64,000 bases of DNA from Pollutimonas bauzanensis_A. GTDB lineage: Bacteria > Pseudomonadota > Gammaproteobacteria > Burkholderiales > Burkholderiaceae_B. The notes beneath the pieces are model-generated. The model saw only the letters and a list, made by a program, of their open reading frames with translations. It searched no databases and was not told the origin of the DNA. Both the position numbers and the translations under genes were made by a program. Below, piece by piece: positions 62,130-64,000 of the stretch (positions are counted from its first letter, which is position 1; each line of letters opens with the position of its first letter). Location of the stretch: positions 1-64,000 of the forward strand of contig NZ_JBEBUX010000003.1 of NCBI RefSeq assembly GCF_040393045.1, read 5' to 3'.

Positions 62130-63638
62130 CTACGACTTGAAACGTTCCAGCAATTCGCGGTCGGCCTTGAGGCGTTCTTTTAGCGTACGTATTTGTACAT
62201 CAAGCTCAGACTGCAGATAGAAGTCCTTGGTCATGCCACGGGCCTGCTGCAATTGTTCCACCGCCGTGGGCAAAGCGCCCGTCAATTCGTAGTAAGTCGC
62301 CATCGTGCGCCGGGCAGCCGCCTTTTGCCCCAGGCGTTCCTGGCTTTGTGCCTGTAACTGATACAGACGCGGCACATCAGGCCATTGCTTGGTTCTCTGT
62401 TGAAGAAACGACACCGCCTCTGCATCTTGACCGGTTTTCTGTAAAGCCTCGACCATGGCCAGCGCTATGCCTTGACTATCGGGCCAACGGCCCCAGGCGG
62501 CCTGTGCCGAACTTAGTGCCCGAGCATTATCGCCTTGCTGCAACGCAAGAGACACCGCCAAGCCGGCAACCTCGGATGAGTTGTTGCCGTTCGCCTGGGC
62601 ATTACGCAAGGCCTGCTCGGCCTGGGCAAGGTCTTTTCGTTGAAGAGCGGCATAAGCCAGCCCGTACCAGGCGGCAGACTGCTCCGCCCCTGTTGCTCTC
62701 TGGGTATCAAGCTGGAACTTTTCAATAGCATTGCGTTGGGATCGGCTATCGCGCGCCTGTATGACTCGCAACTTGGCGCGTATGTACCAGAAAGCATCGT
62801 TACCTTTAGGCTGCACGGCCGGGGTTTCGCTGACACGATTCTCGATATCGGCCATGCGCTGGATCGACAGAGGGTGGGTGCTGGCGTAATCGCCACCGCC
62901 CGTGCCTTCGTTCAGGCGGGAAGCGTTGGTCAATTGGTTGAACATCCTTACCATGCCGCGCGGGTCGAAGCCGGCACGGCGCATCATTTCGAAACCGGCA
63001 CGATCCGCTTCCTGTTCTGCCTGCCTGGAAAACCCCAGTTGCCTGTCGACCGCCGCCGCCTGCCCAAAAGCGGCCACCCCCATGGCCAGATCACCGCTGC
63101 CCATCAAAGCCGCCAACAAGGAAGCCGCCAATGCCGCCATCATGACGCCACTATTTTGCGACCGCTGCGTCATGCCCCGGGCAATATGTCGCTGGGCGAC
63201 GTGGCCGATTTCGTGGGCAACCACCGACGCAAGCTCGGACTCGCTTTGCGCCGTTACCACCAAACCGCTGTTGATACCGATATAACCACCGGGCAGCGCA
63301 AAGGCGTTGATTTGAGAGTCCCGCACACCAAAAATGGTAATAGGCTGCCCCACGCTGACTGGGGCCTGGGCGGCCAGCTTGCGCCCCATGTCAGTCAAGT
63401 ATTGGCTCACGTCGGGGTCGGCGATATAGGTAGGATCGCGCCGGCCTTGCTCCATGATGGCGTCGCCAAGCGTGCGTTCAAGTGATGGGGAAAGTTCTGC
63501 CGATGACGCCGACCCCATACTGGGCAAGCCCACGGGCTGCGCATGGGCTGGCGCGGACAAGCACAGCACCGAAATCAGGCTAGCGCAGAGAAGCTTGACG
63601 CTGCAAGTAGTTTGAAATGTCAGACGTGAAACAGCCAT
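62130..63638 (-). CDS. BepA-like M48 metalloprotease with TPR repeats
   Basis: A periplasmic protease/chaperone of outer-membrane assembly quality control. 502 residues with a signal peptide (VLCLSAPAHA). Seen: YIGINSGLVVTAQSESELAS, the zinc motif VVAHEIGHVAQRHIARG, QAEQEADRAGFEMMRRAGFD with the third ligand, and a C-terminal TPR array (QPLRNAQANGNN-like repeats, about 300-490). These are features of BepA/YfgC. It lies 22 bp after the partial gene upstream on the same strand. Role inferred from family. Confidence 0.9.
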   Translation of the reverse strand: MAVSRLTFQTTCSVKLLCASLISVLCLSAPAHAQPVGLPSMGSASSAELSPSLERTLGDAIMEQGRRDPTYIADPDVSQYLTDMGRKLAAQAPVSVGQPITIFGVRDSQINAFALPGGYIGINSGLVVTAQSESELASVVAHEIGHVAQRHIARGMTQRSQNSGVMMAALAASLLAALMGSGDLAMGVAAFGQAAAVDRQLGFSRQAEQEADRAGFEMMRRAGFDPRGMVRMFNQLTNASRLNEGTGGGDYASTHPLSIQRMADIENRVSETPAVQPKGNDAFWYIRAKLRVIQARDSRSQRNAIEKFQLDTQRATGAEQSAAWYGLAYAALQRKDLAQAEQALRNAQANGNNSSEVAGLAVSLALQQGDNARALSSAQAAWGRWPDSQGIALAMVEALQKTGQDAEAVSFLQQRTKQWPDVPRLYQLQAQSQERLGQKAAARRTMATYYELTGALPTAVEQLQQARGMTKDFYLQSELDVQIRTLKERLKADRELLERFKS

Positions 63639-63660
63639 TCATGTGTTCGCGAAAACAAGA

Positions 63661-64000
63661 TCAGGATACAGGCGCCACCACCGACTGCCGGGCGCGCATG
63701 GCGTCCTGCTTATTGGGTAATCGATTTTTGGCGGACAGGCGCATAAGCGTTGCCAATGCAAACAATAAACCAAAGACCTCGACAAAGCCAGCCAGAACCC
63801 ACATGGTAAGCCCGCCAATAGCCTGATCCATGACAGCTGTCATGCCGGGGATGGCCCTGCCGCATAAATCGAAGATGGGATAAAGATCGTATTCGGTAAA
63901 CGTAATGATGGCGCCCACCACCATTTGCGGCACCATCGTGATAACCGGAGAAATAATACGCCCCCCGGGCGACAGCACTGCCGGCGGACTTGGACGCCGA
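63661..64000 (-). CDS. Cytochrome oxidase assembly CtaG-like (caa3 type) membrane protein, 5' end cut by window
   Basis: The 3' end of a gene whose start lies beyond the window; the frame is open through 64000 (about 113 codons). Seen: ISPVITMVPQMVVGAIITFT, YDLYPIFDLCGRAIPGMTAV, and DQAIGGLTMWVLAGFVEVFG, then a hydrophobic stretch and a basic tail. The DQ..GG..MWV motif is typical of CtaG-like (caa3 assembly) proteins. Identification is moderate because only the end is visible. Confidence 0.6.
   Translation of the reverse strand, partial: RRPSPPAVLSPGGRIISPVITMVPQMVVGAIITFTEYDLYPIFDLCGRAIPGMTAVMDQAIGGLTMWVLAGFVEVFGLLFALATLMRLSAKNRLPNKQDAMRARQSVVAPVS

Overview
The window looks like a chromosomal segment of a betaproteobacterium of the family Alcaligenaceae (Bordetella/Pusillimonas/Achromobacter side). 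The evidence is two tandem Bug (TctC-type) periplasmic binding proteins without their membrane partners, AddAB-type recombination nucleases, the gene orders mutL-miaA, hda-HAD-pcnB-folK, glyQ-glyS-gmhB-plsC and lptD-surA-rsmA divergent from amgK-murU, and moderately high G+C throughout. Genus and species cannot be fixed by reading alone. No prophage, insertion sequence, CRISPR array or rRNA operon was seen.

Layout. 1-7.6 kb: 3'-truncated dnaX preceded by the 4.5S SRP RNA gene (ffs), then addA and addB. 7.6-10.7 kb: molybdate regulator modE converging on modCBA, with a ModE-type operator upstream of modA. 10.7-12.4 kb: xerD, a YbaK deacylase and tRNA-Arg(CCU). 12.4-14.6 kb: two tandem orphan Bug proteins. 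14.7-18.2 kb: AEC transporter, tsaE, Tat-exported amidase amiC, and a DedA protein. 18.3-25.5 kb: mutL-miaA, purM, hda, HAD phosphatase, pcnB, folK.

25.5-30.9 kb: a minus-strand cluster of enoyl-CoA hydratase, class I fumarase, MaoC-type hydratase, class III CoA-transferase and CitE-type lyase. It fits degradation of C5-dicarboxylates (itaconate, mesaconate, citramalate) to acetyl-CoA and pyruvate. 31-36.7 kb: glyQS, gmhB, plsC, a YgjP-type metallopeptidase and gloA. 36.7-38.9 kb: a FadE-like acyl-CoA dehydrogenase.

38.9-44.2 kb is the most accessory-looking part. It holds a decayed TumE-type toxin gene in front of an intact HTH antitoxin-like gene, then small enzymes and proteins of unknown role. 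44.2-50.7 kb holds an SF1 helicase with a C-terminal DUF5710-like domain, an exported argininosuccinate-lyase-fold protein with an altered catalytic motif, and a two-gene operon pairing a TAXI-type binding lipoprotein with a GltS glutamate symporter. This last group is my best candidate for an undescribed system. 50.9-64 kb: SpmAB fusion, rsmA-surA-lptD, the amgK-murU cell-wall recycling pair, a DUF6776 protein, a glutamine/polar amino acid ABC transporter with a terminator between its binding-protein gene and permease gene, a BepA-like M48 protease, and the 3' end of a CtaG-like gene cut by the window edge.

Family names come from motif recognition by eye. No database search was possible.
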